In this document: in pieces, positions 52,880 to 62,965 of the stretch
How positions within the stretch are numbered: position 1 is the stretch's first letter
Layout of the letters: each line of letters opens with the position of its first letter
Assembly (NCBI GenBank): GCA_026182355.1
Contig: JAPFBL010000575.1
Span: 23,501-87,500, forward strand
Source: Hermatobates lingyangjiaoensis
Lineage: Eukaryota; Arthropoda; Insecta; Hemiptera; Hermatobatidae
Direction: 5' to 3'
DNA: 64,000 nt
Notes under the pieces: generated by a model
What the model saw: only the letters and a program-made list of their open reading frames with translations
The model's database searches: none
What the model was told of the DNA's origin: nothing
Made by a program: the position numbers and the translations under genes

Positions 52880-53810
52880 TCAGATTCAGGGTTCAATACT
52901 CACTCTGGCCCTCGATTTATTGACGCGGGAGGTGAAAAAAACTGAGTATGTCGTCTCTCGGAGAGGACGTTAAGCAGTCAATCCCGAGTTCAGAGGTTCA
53001 ATACCCACTCTGGCCCTCGATTTATTGACGCGGGAGGTGAAAAAAACTGAGTATGTCGTCTCTCGGAGAGGACGTTAAGCAGTCAATCCCGAGTTCAGAG
53101 GTTCAATACCTACTCTGAACCTCGATTTATTGACGCGGGAGGTGAAAAAAACTGAGGACGTCATCTCTCGGAGAGAACGTTAAGCAGTCAATCCCGAGTT
53201 CAGAGGTTCAATACCCACTCTGAACCCCGATTTATTGACGCGGGAGGTGAAAAAAACTGAGTACGTCGTCTCTCCGAGAGGACGTTAAGCAGTCAATTCC
53301 AAGTTCAGAGGTTCAATACCCACTCTGAACCTCGATTTATTGACGCGGAAGGTGAAAAAAACTGAGGACGTCATCTCTCGGAGAGAACGTTAAGCCGTCA
53401 ATCCCGAGTTCAGAGGTTCAATACCCACTCTGAACCCCGATTTATTGACGCGGGAGGTGAAAAAAACTTAGGACGTCGTCTCTCGGAGAGGACGTTAAGC
53501 CGTCAATCCCGAGTTCAGAGGTTCAATACCCACTCTGAACCTCGATTTATTAACTTGTGATGTAAATAAATCTGACCACGTCATCCCTTAAAGAGTGAGC
53601 GAACGTTAAAATGTGGATTCTTTAGCCTTTACGATTTACGATTTACGATGCCAGGTACTTGTTATTTATCCTTATTCTAAATACACTTCAGTTAGGCAAA
53701 ATTTACGACTCCCAATGTAGAATCAATGGGAGATGCAATATTCCATTGAGGAATCAGCATCAAAGGGATGACTTTCTCACTCTCTCAGCCCTGAACAACA
53801 ACAACAACAA
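52880..53810 (+). repeat. SINE with 105 bp tandem expansion of its head
   Basis: GAGGTTCAATACCCACTC recurs with exactly 105 bp spacing (GGTTCA at 52995, 53100, 53205, 53310, 53415 and near 53520). Each unit has the pol III B-box-like GGTTCAATACC, then CTCGATTTATTGACGCGGGA, GTGAAAAAAACTGAG, TCTCTCGGAGAG and CAGTCAATCCCGAG, the first half of the SINE. After the last unit the SINE body and tail follow (CACTTCAGTTAGGCAAA) with an (AAC)n end. Confidence 0.85.
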
Positions 53811-54308
53811 AATGTATTTTTCGTTTTTTTTCCTTCATTGGATATATAATTGAGGAATTTCATATATAACCTAAATAGGTAGAATGTATTAAAGTCTTGT
53901 CCGTAAATTAGGCTAGTTTAAGTATGTTCAAGGACGATTTATTTCAAGAGATCAAGGTAAGCATAATATTACTGAATGGGAGGGTCCAACTTAAAAGGTT
54001 GTATTCTATTAACTTTCAAATTAAGTAGCAAATGACGTAGCGGAATACTATATCACAATGTGGCATGAGAAAAAGGAAACAGGTCTGAAATGTTTCCTTA
54101 CAGGAGATAGCTTTGGTGATTTGATAATGTGTTGCATACTTCATGGTGAATATAGCTGGCTAGGAAGCAGTTAGCATACTGTAATCATACTGTATACTGC
54201 ATGATGACTGTTTTACACACCTGTCATCATACAGGTTGTAATGTCATCAAGACATGCTATTGCCAACAGAATCCTCAACTATGCTTTACATACGAGTAAT
54301 CCCTCGTA
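53811..54308. other. No gene seen
   Basis: Unassigned. GCATACTGTAATCATACTGT near 54174 is a short direct repeat. Confidence 0.45.
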
Positions 54309-54310
54309 TA

Positions 54311-55001
54311 CAGTAATCCCTCGCTAGTTCGCGGTTCAGTTTTCAGCGGGTTCTGTGTTTCGCGAGGTTCTGAAATGTTCGATATAAAATTCAAAAATAT
54401 ATATATAAAAAAAATATTCAACTGTAATTGCAGTAAGAAATAAAAAAAAAATACAACTCGTAATGAAAAATTATAGTAGTTAGTATTAGAGAAGAAAATA
54501 TACAGGATTCTTCTTGTACGATAGAGAAAGTCATCAAACAACCAGTGACTTGCTGGGTCAAAATATATTCTACAGTATTAAATTAAAGGTTATTAAAAAA
54601 TATTCAATAAAGACTAAAAATTAATGAAAAATATTAAAACATAATCAATTGTAACAAGAGAATAATAGAAATATCAAAAAATAGAAGTTAATAAAAAAAA
54701 ATAACCAAAGATGTTTCCTTAAATCTGATTGGCTAATTCATATCGCCCAACTTCCTGTTTAACACGCTACGCCCTTCTGAATCTACGCACTACACATTAT
54801 GAAAATTACTATATATTATTTTTTTTTCATTTTTACTTACAACACAGCATAGTATTCAGTAAGGTCAGGATTCTCTCTCTGTTGGAAAGGTCGTTGTTTG
54901 AGCTTTAGAGGCTTTTATAAAGGCGAGTCTATTATTCGCGGGTTTTCGCTTTTCGCGGGTGTCTTCGGTCCCTATTACCCGCGAAAAGTGAGGGATTACT
55001 G
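54311..55001. mobile_element. Non-autonomous Tc1/mariner-like element (pogo/Tigger type)
   Basis: The left end CAGTAATCCCTCGCTAGTTC and the right end, reversed, CAGTAATCCCTCACTTTTCG are terminal inverted repeats, with TA on both sides (54309-54310 and 55002-55003) as expected of this superfamily. The termini continue GCGGTT / GCGGGTAATAGG. The interior has no transposase, although an 88-codon minus frame crosses it. Confidence 0.75.
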
Positions 55002-55003
55002 TA

Positions 55004-55400
55004 TATGAGTGCATTCTCAAACACGTAGTACTTGAAGATTTCCAGACTATCATCCTAAACCAGAGGTTGAAATAATAAATTGCTAATTGTATGTCACAAA
55101 TTTTTTTTGTAATTAGTCGTTTAACGTTAAAAAAAATTTGAAATAATAAAATTTACCATAATGCCCCTTTCTTTGTTAATGTAATTTAAAAAAAATTAAT
55201 GTTTGAAAAAAACAAACATACATCGCTGATTTGTGATAACAAATCTCACATTGAATCAAACCACCCACGCTGATTTTTAACCTCAGTGCATTCCATTACG
55301 ATGCTAACTATAATCACAGCATTCATCCAAGTGTGGTTATTACATGACGTCTATTCATTCAGATATTATACTAATAATTAAAGACTTCTTTAAGTTTAGT
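55004..55400. other. No gene seen
   Basis: AT-rich sequence. Nothing assigned. Confidence 0.5.
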
Positions 55401-55404
55401 TATA

Positions 55405-55612
55405 ACAATATTTCACAATAAACACGTGAAATAACAATAAACGTTCAAACTACAAACATCCAAACCGTAACAAACGGTCTCCGTCAAAGTTAAATCCTAA
55501 CAGACTCTGACGAAGAGTTTGGATTTGATATTGACGAAGACTGTTTGTTACGGTTGAAAGATCTTTGTCTTTTTTCTGATTTTTTTTTATTGCCGTTTAG
55601 CTAAAAGTTAAA
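55405..55612. mobile_element. Older family A foldback
   Basis: TTTCACAATAAACACGTGAA at the left. Cores: minus TTTGACGGAGACCG, plus TTGACGAAGACTGTTTGTTA, CGGTTGAAAGATC. The loop holds TTTGGATTTGATATTGACG. Confidence 0.55.
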
Positions 55613-55699
55613 AGGACATTTATTGGCTTTTAGGCGGTAAGAAGTTTTGCCTAGTCAGCTAGTTATATATATAAACGGTCGATACTTTATATTACTTGA

Positions 55700-55895
55700 T
55701 ACTTTTGTCACGAGGGCAATAGCCTCTTCAAAGAGGGTTGACAGCAAGCGGATAGTTTTTTACTCTTTCTTACTGTACTCCTTTGTTTCCCCAAACATCC
55801 CTTTCTGGACATTAGTCCTTTCCTGCACTTTCACCCTTTTAAAATACCACTCTTCCCTCCAACTCTTCTCAACTCCTCACCAGATAATTTCTGCA
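55700..55895 (+). mobile_element. Inner family A element sequence
   Basis: GAGGGCAATAGCCTCTTC, AAAGAGGGTTGACAGCAAG and the pyrimidine-rich block ending CTGCATCTAGTGTTTCAGTT lead directly to the family A core. It matches 32880-33050 reversed. Confidence 0.55.
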
Positions 55896-56900
55896 TCTAG
55901 TGTTTCAGTTGGTTTTTTTTGTGACTCTGACGAAGACCGCTTGTTACGGTTGAAAGATCTTAGTCTTGTTTTTCCATTTCTTATTCTGGTTTGATCATTA
56001 TTATGTATATACAAAACTAAAGTTTATCGCGACTCGGTCAGTTCTTCAGGTTCAAATAAAACTCTCATTGCCATTGTTTCGGTCTTTATTTATTTTTTAT
56101 TTATTTAACAAGCGGTCTTCGTCAGAGTCAAAAACCCAACTCTGAGTTTAGTTTTTTCAGTTGGGTTTTTTGACTCTGACGAAAACCGCTTGTTACGATT
56201 GAAAGATCTTAATCTTGTTTTTCCATTTCTTATTGTGGTTTGATCATTATTATGTATATACAAAACTAAAGTTTATCGGGACTCGGTCAGTTCATCAGGC
56301 TCTTCTGTCTTTATTTAACAAGCTGTCTTCGTCAGAGTCAAAAACCCAACTCTGAGTTTAGTTTTTTCAGTTGGGTTTTTGACTCTAACGATAACCGCTT
56401 GTTACGGTTGAAAGATCTTAATCTTGTTTTTCCATTTCTTATTGTGGTTTGATCATTATTATGTATATACAAAACTAAAGTTTATCGGGACTCGGTCAGT
56501 TCTTCAGGTTCTTCGGTCTTTATTTAACAAGCGGTCTTCGTCAGAGTCAAAAACCCAACTGAGTTTAGTTTTTTCAGTTGGGTTTTTGACTCTGACGAAG
56601 ACCGCTTGTTACGGTTGAAAGATCTTAGTCTTGTTTTTCCATTTCTTATTGTGGTTTTGATCATTATTATGTATATACAAAACTAAAGTTTATCGGGACT
56701 CGATCAGTTCTTCAGGTTCAAATAAAACTCTCATTGCCATCGTTTCGGTCTTTATTTAACAAGCGGTCTTCGTCAGAGTCAAAAACCCAACTCTGAGTTT
56801 AGTTTTTTCAGTTGGGTTTTTGACTCTGACGAAGACCGCTTGTTACGGTTGAAAGATCTTAGTCTTATTTTCCCATTTCTTATTGTGGTTTGATCATTGT
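55895..56900 (+). repeat. Tandem array of 208-249 bp units built from A and B termini
   Basis: GATCATTATTATGTATATAC recurs at 55993, 56242, 56451 and 56659, with a last related copy at 56892. Each unit has the family A plus core (CTGACGAAGACCGC, CGGTTGAAAGATC), a B-type strip (TATCGGGACTCGGTCAGTTC, AACTCTCATTGCCAT, GTTTCGGTCTTTATTT) and an inverted family A piece (AAGCGGTCTTCGTCAGAGTC). Two units lack most of the B strip. Four to five units. Confidence 0.8.
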
Positions 56901-57630
56901 TAGTTACATATATATGATAACATTTTGAATATAAATCACTTGTCTGCGTCATTTTTCTCCACTTCTCCCTTCCCCCCTCCCACTCCCTACATTAACACAG
57001 GTGATGATGTATTTTCATCAGATATGTGTTTGATGAAGATATGAAGATGATAATGTGGTATTTGACCCCCCCCCCCCCCCCCCCAGTCATCACCATGGGT
57101 TGTGCCCATGCTATAAATATTGCACAGAAGCGATAAGTATATAGCAAGGGAAAAGGAAGTTTTTTGAGGGTTGGGTTTCAAGGGCTCCTCCCTAAGTGAT
57201 ATTGGGATGTAGCTTTGGCGTTTGGGGGGGGGGGGGGGGGGGGGGGGGGGTGGTAAAGGATGGAAGATATTTATCGTTTTACCTCTTTTCTACCCCCACC
57301 CCACCCCCCCAAACCTATTCCCCCTCTACCCCCACTCCTCCTACTTCCCTCTGACATATTGCCACTCCTAGTTTTCATCCCAGACTCTGCCTCTAACCCC
57401 CATTGCTTTTACATCTATCATTCCTTCAAAAAAAAAAAAAAAAAAAAAAAAATTAAACTAAACTCCAAAAATTATCTATACAACGAAAAAAATGTCACTT
57501 GTTAAAAATTAAACTAAACATCAAAAATGATCCACACAACAACAAAAAAACATCTCATATTATCTATACTAAACGTGTTAAATAAAAAGTTATTGTTACT
57601 ACTACGAGTACAAACCTTTATATATGTATA
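56901..57630. other. No gene seen; C, G and A homopolymers
   Basis: Runs of C at about 57066-57084, G at 57224-57250 and A at 57428-57451. Pyrimidine-rich CCCCACCCC stretches lie between them. The 81-codon Pro-rich frame is compositional. Confidence 0.6.
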
Positions 57631-57631
57631 T

Positions 57632-57782
57632 ATAACTTTAAATTACACAAAGCATGACACAGAAAAAAGAATAAAAAGCACACTTACAGAATTCAATATT
57701 TCGAACTGTTGTTCGTCATCAGGAGTAGACTAGAAGAGAGGAAGAAGTGAGAGAGATCTCCCCATGTCGAAGAACAGAGCAC
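57632..57782 (-). mobile_element. E-type arm with the best-formed hammerhead-like core
   Basis: Minus strand: TCTACTCCTGATGACGAAC, loop AACA, GTTCGAAATATTGAATT, CTGTAAGTG. CTGATGA, extra C, 4 bp stem GAAC/GTTC with a 4-base loop, then GAAA, a compact match to the core. (TA)n follows. Confidence 0.6.
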
Positions 57783-57784
<2 letters not shown>

Positions 57785-57879
<95 letters not shown>

Positions 57880-57880
57880 A
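57785..57880. repeat. (TA)n microsatellite
   Basis: Long TA tract with GTATATATG interruptions. Confidence 0.95.
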
Positions 57881-57884
57881 AATA

Positions 57885-58000
57885 AGATTTCACAATAAAT
57901 ATGTGAGATAAAAAATTCAACGTTTAAATCATAGTTAGAAATCGGAAAAATAAACCGAACATTTTACAAGCAAAACAAGCGGTCTTTGTCAGAGTTCAGC
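57885..58000 (-). mobile_element. Diverged family A single arm
   Basis: GATTTCACAATAAATATGTG, ATCATAGTTAGAAATCGG, AGCGGTCTTTGTCAGAGT. Core CTGACAAAGACCGC on the minus strand. Confidence 0.5.
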
Positions 58001-58154
58001 TGATTATACAGTTGTACACAGTAAGTATATATGGATGTATGTATACAGATATACGAGTACATATTATTTAAATTTACAGCAGCTTCTGCGCTCAAAATTT
58101 CAGCAATGTTGACCTCGATCTTTAGGGCAATTTTTCTAAATATATATATGTATA

Positions 58155-58345
58155 TATATATTCTCTTGATAAACGGAAAGACGATCCAAACTAAACGCAA
58201 TTACAAAAATAACACAATTCAAAATTGAAGATAGGTAGCACACAAAGTAAAAACACACTTACAAACTCAAATTTTCGGACAATGCGTCTTCAGGAGGAAA
58301 GAGAAAGAGAGACCAAGCACGTTGTAGACGCAATGGTTAGACATA
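58155..58345 (-). mobile_element. C-like terminus arm
   Basis: CACTTACAAACTCAAATTTTC, GGACAATGCGTCTTCAGGAG, GAGACCAAGCACGTTGTAGA. Minus core CTGAAGACGCATTGTCCGAAA: CTGAAGA, then GAAA after TCC, without a good stem. It pairs by similarity with 8235-8425. Confidence 0.5.
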
Positions 58346-58379
58346 CATATATATAGTTGTATATACTATAATATATACA

Positions 58380-59330
58380 TACTAGACTACCTGGGACCCT
58401 TTGTGTCACTCAGAAATTATAACAATAGATATTGAAATTAATTCACTGAACATGATTGACAGGGATAATTTTAATTGTTGTTTCTTGTTATTAAGGCACG
58501 GAAACAGACTCTCATATGACCCAAGCTTTCGATATAGTGTTCTTAACATGATTCAAGATATTTATACAGTAAGTATATTTACCAAAACAAAAATCATTTA
58601 TTTCATCATATAAATAAATAAATCACCAATTCAAGCTATATACACAATGAAATATATTTAAAACAAACAAAACTTGTAAATTGAAATATTCAATTTATTT
58701 ACCTAACATAAAATAAACTTAATGAAAGGAATGTGTCTATATAATATTAGCTTAGAACATTCGTATTTTATCTGACAGTTGTGTTCAAGTTTGTTTCGAA
58801 AATTATTCATTTTTAACCTCTAACGCAGTAGTTTATTATATATTTGTTATATTTATTTATAACACACTTACACTATTGTCATCAGCGAGCACGCAAGCTT
58901 CTGGACTACTCTGGATCTACGCCTTTACTTTATTACCATTGTTTATATTATTCAAATTTTAAATTCAAATATTTTTTTGTTAAATTTATTTTTAATATAT
59001 TTGTACTACTGTCGTTGGCGAGCACGTAAGCCAGTGGGCTACCCTGTCTCCATGCCTTAGTTTATTACCAGTTTTTATATTACGCAAATATTAAATTAAT
59101 AAATTTTTTTTTTTTTACATTTATATATAATACATTTGCACTACTGACACCGGCGAGCACGGAAGACACTTGCTACCCTGGCTCCAATTTTGGGAATATA
59201 GAAATAATTTTCTTTTATTTAACATTATTCAGGTAATAAATAATATATATTTAATGTCAAGTCTCTATCTCCACGGCAAATGGGTGAACAAACAAAACAA
59301 ACAAACTCACGAACTTTATAAATAGAGATA
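58380..59330 (+). repeat. Dispersed 1 kb repeat, copy 2
   Basis: Homologous to 44019-45060. In the 3' half, three tRNA-like segments (minus strand GGGTAGCCCACTGGCTTACG-type) lie at about 58875, 59013 and 59148, roughly 137 bp apart, so the element contains its own internal tandem. It ends CTCTATCTCCACGGCAAAT then AAACAAAACAAACAAAC. Confidence 0.65.
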
Positions 59331-59383
59331 TACAATATAGTTGTATTTAAATGCTATATATTTACAATATTTCACTTGTATAA

Positions 59384-59607
59384 CGTGTTTAAACACGTGA
59401 AATAACTATCAATGATGAAACCACAATATGAAATGGGAAGAAAGACTTAAAATCTTTCAGCCATAAGAAGCGGTCTTCGTCTTAGTCAAAAACCCAACGA
59501 GCTGGATTTATCGTTGGGTTTTAAATTCTGACAAAGACCGCTTGTTATGGTTGAAAGATCTTAGACTTTATTTTCTCCCCATTTCATATAATGGTTTGGT
59601 CATATAT
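59384..59607. mobile_element. Family A foldback
   Basis: Arms mirror about ACGAGCTGGATTTATCGTTG. Right core CTGACAAAGACCGC, TTATGGTTGAAAGATC. Left core GACGAAGACCGC on the minus strand with CTAAGACGA instead of CTGACGA. Confidence 0.6.
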
Positions 59608-60035
59608 AAATAATTCAAAAGTTAACTATAATTTTAAAAAAAACTTGCTTCTTGTTAAGTTTCTCTAAAATAATGTATTTTTAATAATATATGCTTTAAA
59701 AAATTACTGCATATAACTACTGCAAAATATTTACATATATAACTATAAATATTCACTTAATAAATGAAAAGGCGTTCCAAACTTGACTCAATAGGAGGTC
59801 AAAATCGAGTAACACACTGAAGTAAAAAAAGAATGGAAAAATAATGGAACCATGATCTATAACAGAGTTTCTCAACAATGACTGGTTATATACCCAGAAG
59901 TAGATTTTAGGTTACCTTAGATAAGGGAAGGGTTGTTACTATACAATAGACAAGATGTGAGAAAACCAGTTATAAGATGTTTGTAATTGATAAAAATTAT
60001 CTAATAGTTAACTACTTACTATTTACTAATTATTT
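59608..60035. other. No gene seen
   Basis: AT-rich sequence. Nothing assigned. Confidence 0.5.
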
Positions 60036-60039
60036 ATAA

Positions 60040-60243
60040 ATTCGCTAACTGAAATAAATTTAAAGTAGAAATATTTAACTAGTACCTGATATCGTAAAGG
60101 TTTGAAACCGGACTGAGGGATTGAGGTACTCAGGTTTGTTCACCTTAAGCGTGAAGAAATCGAGGGCAGAGTGAAACTTGAACCCGGGTTCTGTCTGTCT
60201 TGAGACGAGCATGCAAGCGACTGAGCTACTCTGGCACACCTGT
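60040..60243 (-). repeat. tRNA-derived SINE with intact A and B boxes
   Basis: The reverse complement starts GTGTGCCAGAGTAGCTCAGT, then CGCTTGCATGCTCGTC, and AACCCGGGTTCAAGTTTCAC, giving an A box (TAGCTCAGTCG) and a B box (GGTTCAAGTTTC). The body CTCGATTTCTTCACGC, TACGATATCAGGTACTAG, TTATTTCAGTTAGCG follows. Its head is the best preserved of the SINE family here. Confidence 0.7.
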
Positions 60244-60289
60244 TAAAAAAGAAATAAATTGTTAGTTGAAAAGTTTTTGATCATTCCAA

Positions 60290-60450
60290 AGATGATTAAC
60301 ATTTAAAGCTAATTTTATTACCACTTAATATCCAAGAGGAATAAAATTAACATTGAAAGCCAATTTATTACCGCTTGATATCCAAGAGGAAAAAAATTGA
60401 CATTGAAAGCTAATTTATTACCGCTTGATATCCAAGAGGAAAAAAATTCT
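60290..60450 (+). repeat. 50 bp tandem repeat, 3 copies
   Basis: TCCAAGAGGA at 60331, 60381 and 60431, each after TTATTACCGCTTGATA-like text. Confidence 0.9.
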
Positions 60451-60484
60451 CCTTGAACGAATCAACAAAACCTACAAAGTAAAG

Positions 60485-61455
60485 TATCCTAATAATATAG
60501 AAGAAGAAGAACATCAAGTGTTCGAAACGCGTTGTTTAGTTTCTTGTAATAAACTTTTTTATGTGTGGAACTGAAGAAGAACATCAAGTGTTCGAAACGC
60601 GTTGTTTAGTTTCTTGTAATAAACTTTTTTATGTGTAACTGAAGAAGAACATCGAGTGTTCGAAACGCATTGTTTAGTTTCTTGTAATAAACTTTTTTGT
60701 GTGGAACTGAAGAAGAACATCAAGTGTTCGAAACGCGTTGTTTAGTTTCTTGTTATAAACTTTTTTGTGTGGAACTGAAGAAGAACATCAAGTATTCGAA
60801 ACGCGTTGTTTAGTTTCTTGTAATAAACTTTTTTATGTGGAACTGAAGAAGAACATCAAGTGTTCGAAACGCGTTGTTTAGTTTCTTGTAATAAACTTTT
60901 TCTGTGTGGAACTGAAGAAGAACATCAAGTGTTCGAAACGCGTTGTTTAGTTTCTTGTTATAAACTTTTTTGTGTGGAACTGAAGAAGAACATCAAGTAT
61001 TCGAAACGCGTTGTTTAGTTTCTTGTAATAAACTTTTTTATGTGGAACTGAAGAAGAACATCAAGTGTTCGAAACGCGTTGTTTAGTTTCTTGTAATAAA
61101 CTTTTTCTGTGTGGAACTGAAGAAGAACATCAAGTGTTCGAAACGCGTTGTTTAGTTTCTTGTAATAAACTTTTTTGTGTGGAACTGAAGAAGAACATCA
61201 AGTGTTCGAAACGCGTTGTTTAGTTTCTTGTAATAAACTTTTTTGTGTGGAACTGAAGAAGAACATCAAGTGTTCGAAACGCGTTGTTTAGTTCTTTGTA
61301 ATAAACTTTTTTATGTGGAACTGAAGAAGAACATCAAGTGTTCGAAACGCGTTGTTTAGTTCTTTGTAATAAACTTTTTTATGTGGAACTGAAGAAGAAC
61401 ATCAAGTGTTCGAAACGCGTTGTTTAGTTTCTTATAATAAACTTTTTTTGTTTTG
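60485..61455 (+). repeat. 68 bp satellite carrying a hammerhead-like core in every unit, 14 copies
   Basis: ACATCAAGTG recurs at about 60511, 60581, 60649, 60717, 60785, 60852, 60922, 60990, 61058, 61127, 61195, 61263, 61330 and 61398. Each unit reads GGAACTGAAGAAGAACATC, AAGTGTTCGAAACGCGTTG, TTTAGTTTCTTG. Predicted elements: CTGAAGA, extra A, stem GAACA/TGTTC with loop TCAAG, GAAAC, loop GCGTT, GTT. Outside it, GGAAC can pair with GTTTC, which competes with the first C of the core. Related to family F (9.4, 14.4 and 17.3 kb). Units are highly uniform, implying recent amplification. Confidence 0.85.
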
Positions 61456-62308
61456 GAGACTTAATACTTTTCCTAAAATTAGTTAGCTGTAATAAAAATT
61501 GAAATAAAATTAATCATGTTTAGCCATTTCTATTAAGTTATTATATCATAAAAAAAAAGGATTAAATAAACGTTTCAGTGGCTTAGTCATCAAGTTCTTT
61601 AATGACTAAGATAAAGAAAGCTGATTGGCTAAACGTTCGTTTATTCATGTCATCCTGTTCATATTTATTCGCTATTTTATGATTTGAAATCTTAATGAAT
61701 CTATTTAAAAACAAACAAACTATCAAAAACCTTTTTTTTAATGATTCATACTACGCTAAACAATAAAATGTCACCACTAAAACTGTATACATTTCTTTTA
61801 AATAACGTATTTTATATTTAAATAGCTTGCCTTTTAATATTTTAATGAAAACATTAAAATGAATGCGTTATATTAAAATAAGTAAACTGATTCAAGTTTT
61901 TTTTTTTTTTTATAATAACTACAAATGTTTGTTGGAAATGAATTAGTGAAAGTTTGTTTTTTAAAAATAAACAAAGCTTGAGGTTTGAATATAAATATGG
62001 CTTGAATAATGATTTTGGAAAAATGTTTATTAAAAATGGTTGATTATCTTGAAACAATGATAAATATGATATTATTGTTGGAAAATATTAATGAGATAGA
62101 AATATTATTATACAAGCAAATGTCAATACACACAGAAATAACTAGCTTTGGTATTATGGGATTTAGAAATTGTGGAGGTGGATTATTCTGAACAATGTAG
62201 TGGTTATTAATAACTGCTTTAATAACATGATCCTCTCTGAATGTTGAAACTGTAACAATGCGATAATGTCGTATTTATAAGAGACAAGTATTTATTAATA
62301 TTGTCTGA
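61456..62308. other. No gene seen
   Basis: AT-rich. An inverted pair TTTAGCCAATCAGCTT-like (61617-61635) and AAACGTTTCAGTGGCTTAG suggests a small foldback at 61560-61650. Nothing else. Confidence 0.4.
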
Positions 62309-62309
62309 C

Positions 62310-62401
62310 CATTAAAAGAGTGAGTGGGAGGGAGAGAGGAGAGATAGAGAGAGACAGACAGACAGACAGGGACAATGAAAGAGAGAGACATTGAGAGAGA
62401 C

Positions 62402-62454
<53 letters not shown>

Positions 62455-62534
62455 AAAAGATACAATCACAGAGAGAGAAACAGAAAAGATACAATGAGAG
62501 AGAGAGAGAGACAGAGACAGACAGACAGATAGAT

Positions 62535-62579
<45 letters not shown>

Positions 62580-62728
62580 GAAAAGATACAAATACAGAGA
62601 GAGAAACAGAAAAGATACAATGAGAGAGAGAGAGAGAGACAGACAGACAGATAGATAGATAGAGAGAGGGAGAGAGAGAGAGAGAGAGAAAGATACAATG
62701 ACAGAGACAGAAACAGAAAAGATACAAT

Positions 62729-62771
<43 letters not shown>

Positions 62772-62965
62772 CAATGAAAGAGAGAGACATTGAGAGAGAC
62801 AGAGAGAGAGAGAGAGACAGAAAGATACAGAGAGAGATAGAGGAAGAGAGAGAAACAGAGAAACAGAGAGAGCGAGAGAGAGGCAGAGACAGAGACTAGA
62901 GACAGAGAGAGAAAGAGAGATGGAGAGAGAGAAAGAGAGATGGAGTGAGAGAAAGCGAGAATATA
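62310..62965. repeat. GA/GACA/GATA-rich microsatellite block
   Basis: Imperfect repeats of GAGA, GACAGACA and GATAGATA, with AAAGATACAATGAGAG recurring. Opposed Ser-Leu frames up to 171 codons on the minus strand are translations of the repeat and not genes. Confidence 0.95.

Noticed and set aside
57260..57505. Pro-rich 81-codon frame
   Set aside because: It lies in C-rich low-complexity DNA between homopolymer runs and ends in a poly-A tract; no motif.
62275..62790. 171-codon Ser-Leu reading frame and two overlapping ones
   Set aside because: They translate a GA/GACA/GATA microsatellite on the minus strand in three frames; no real protein signal.
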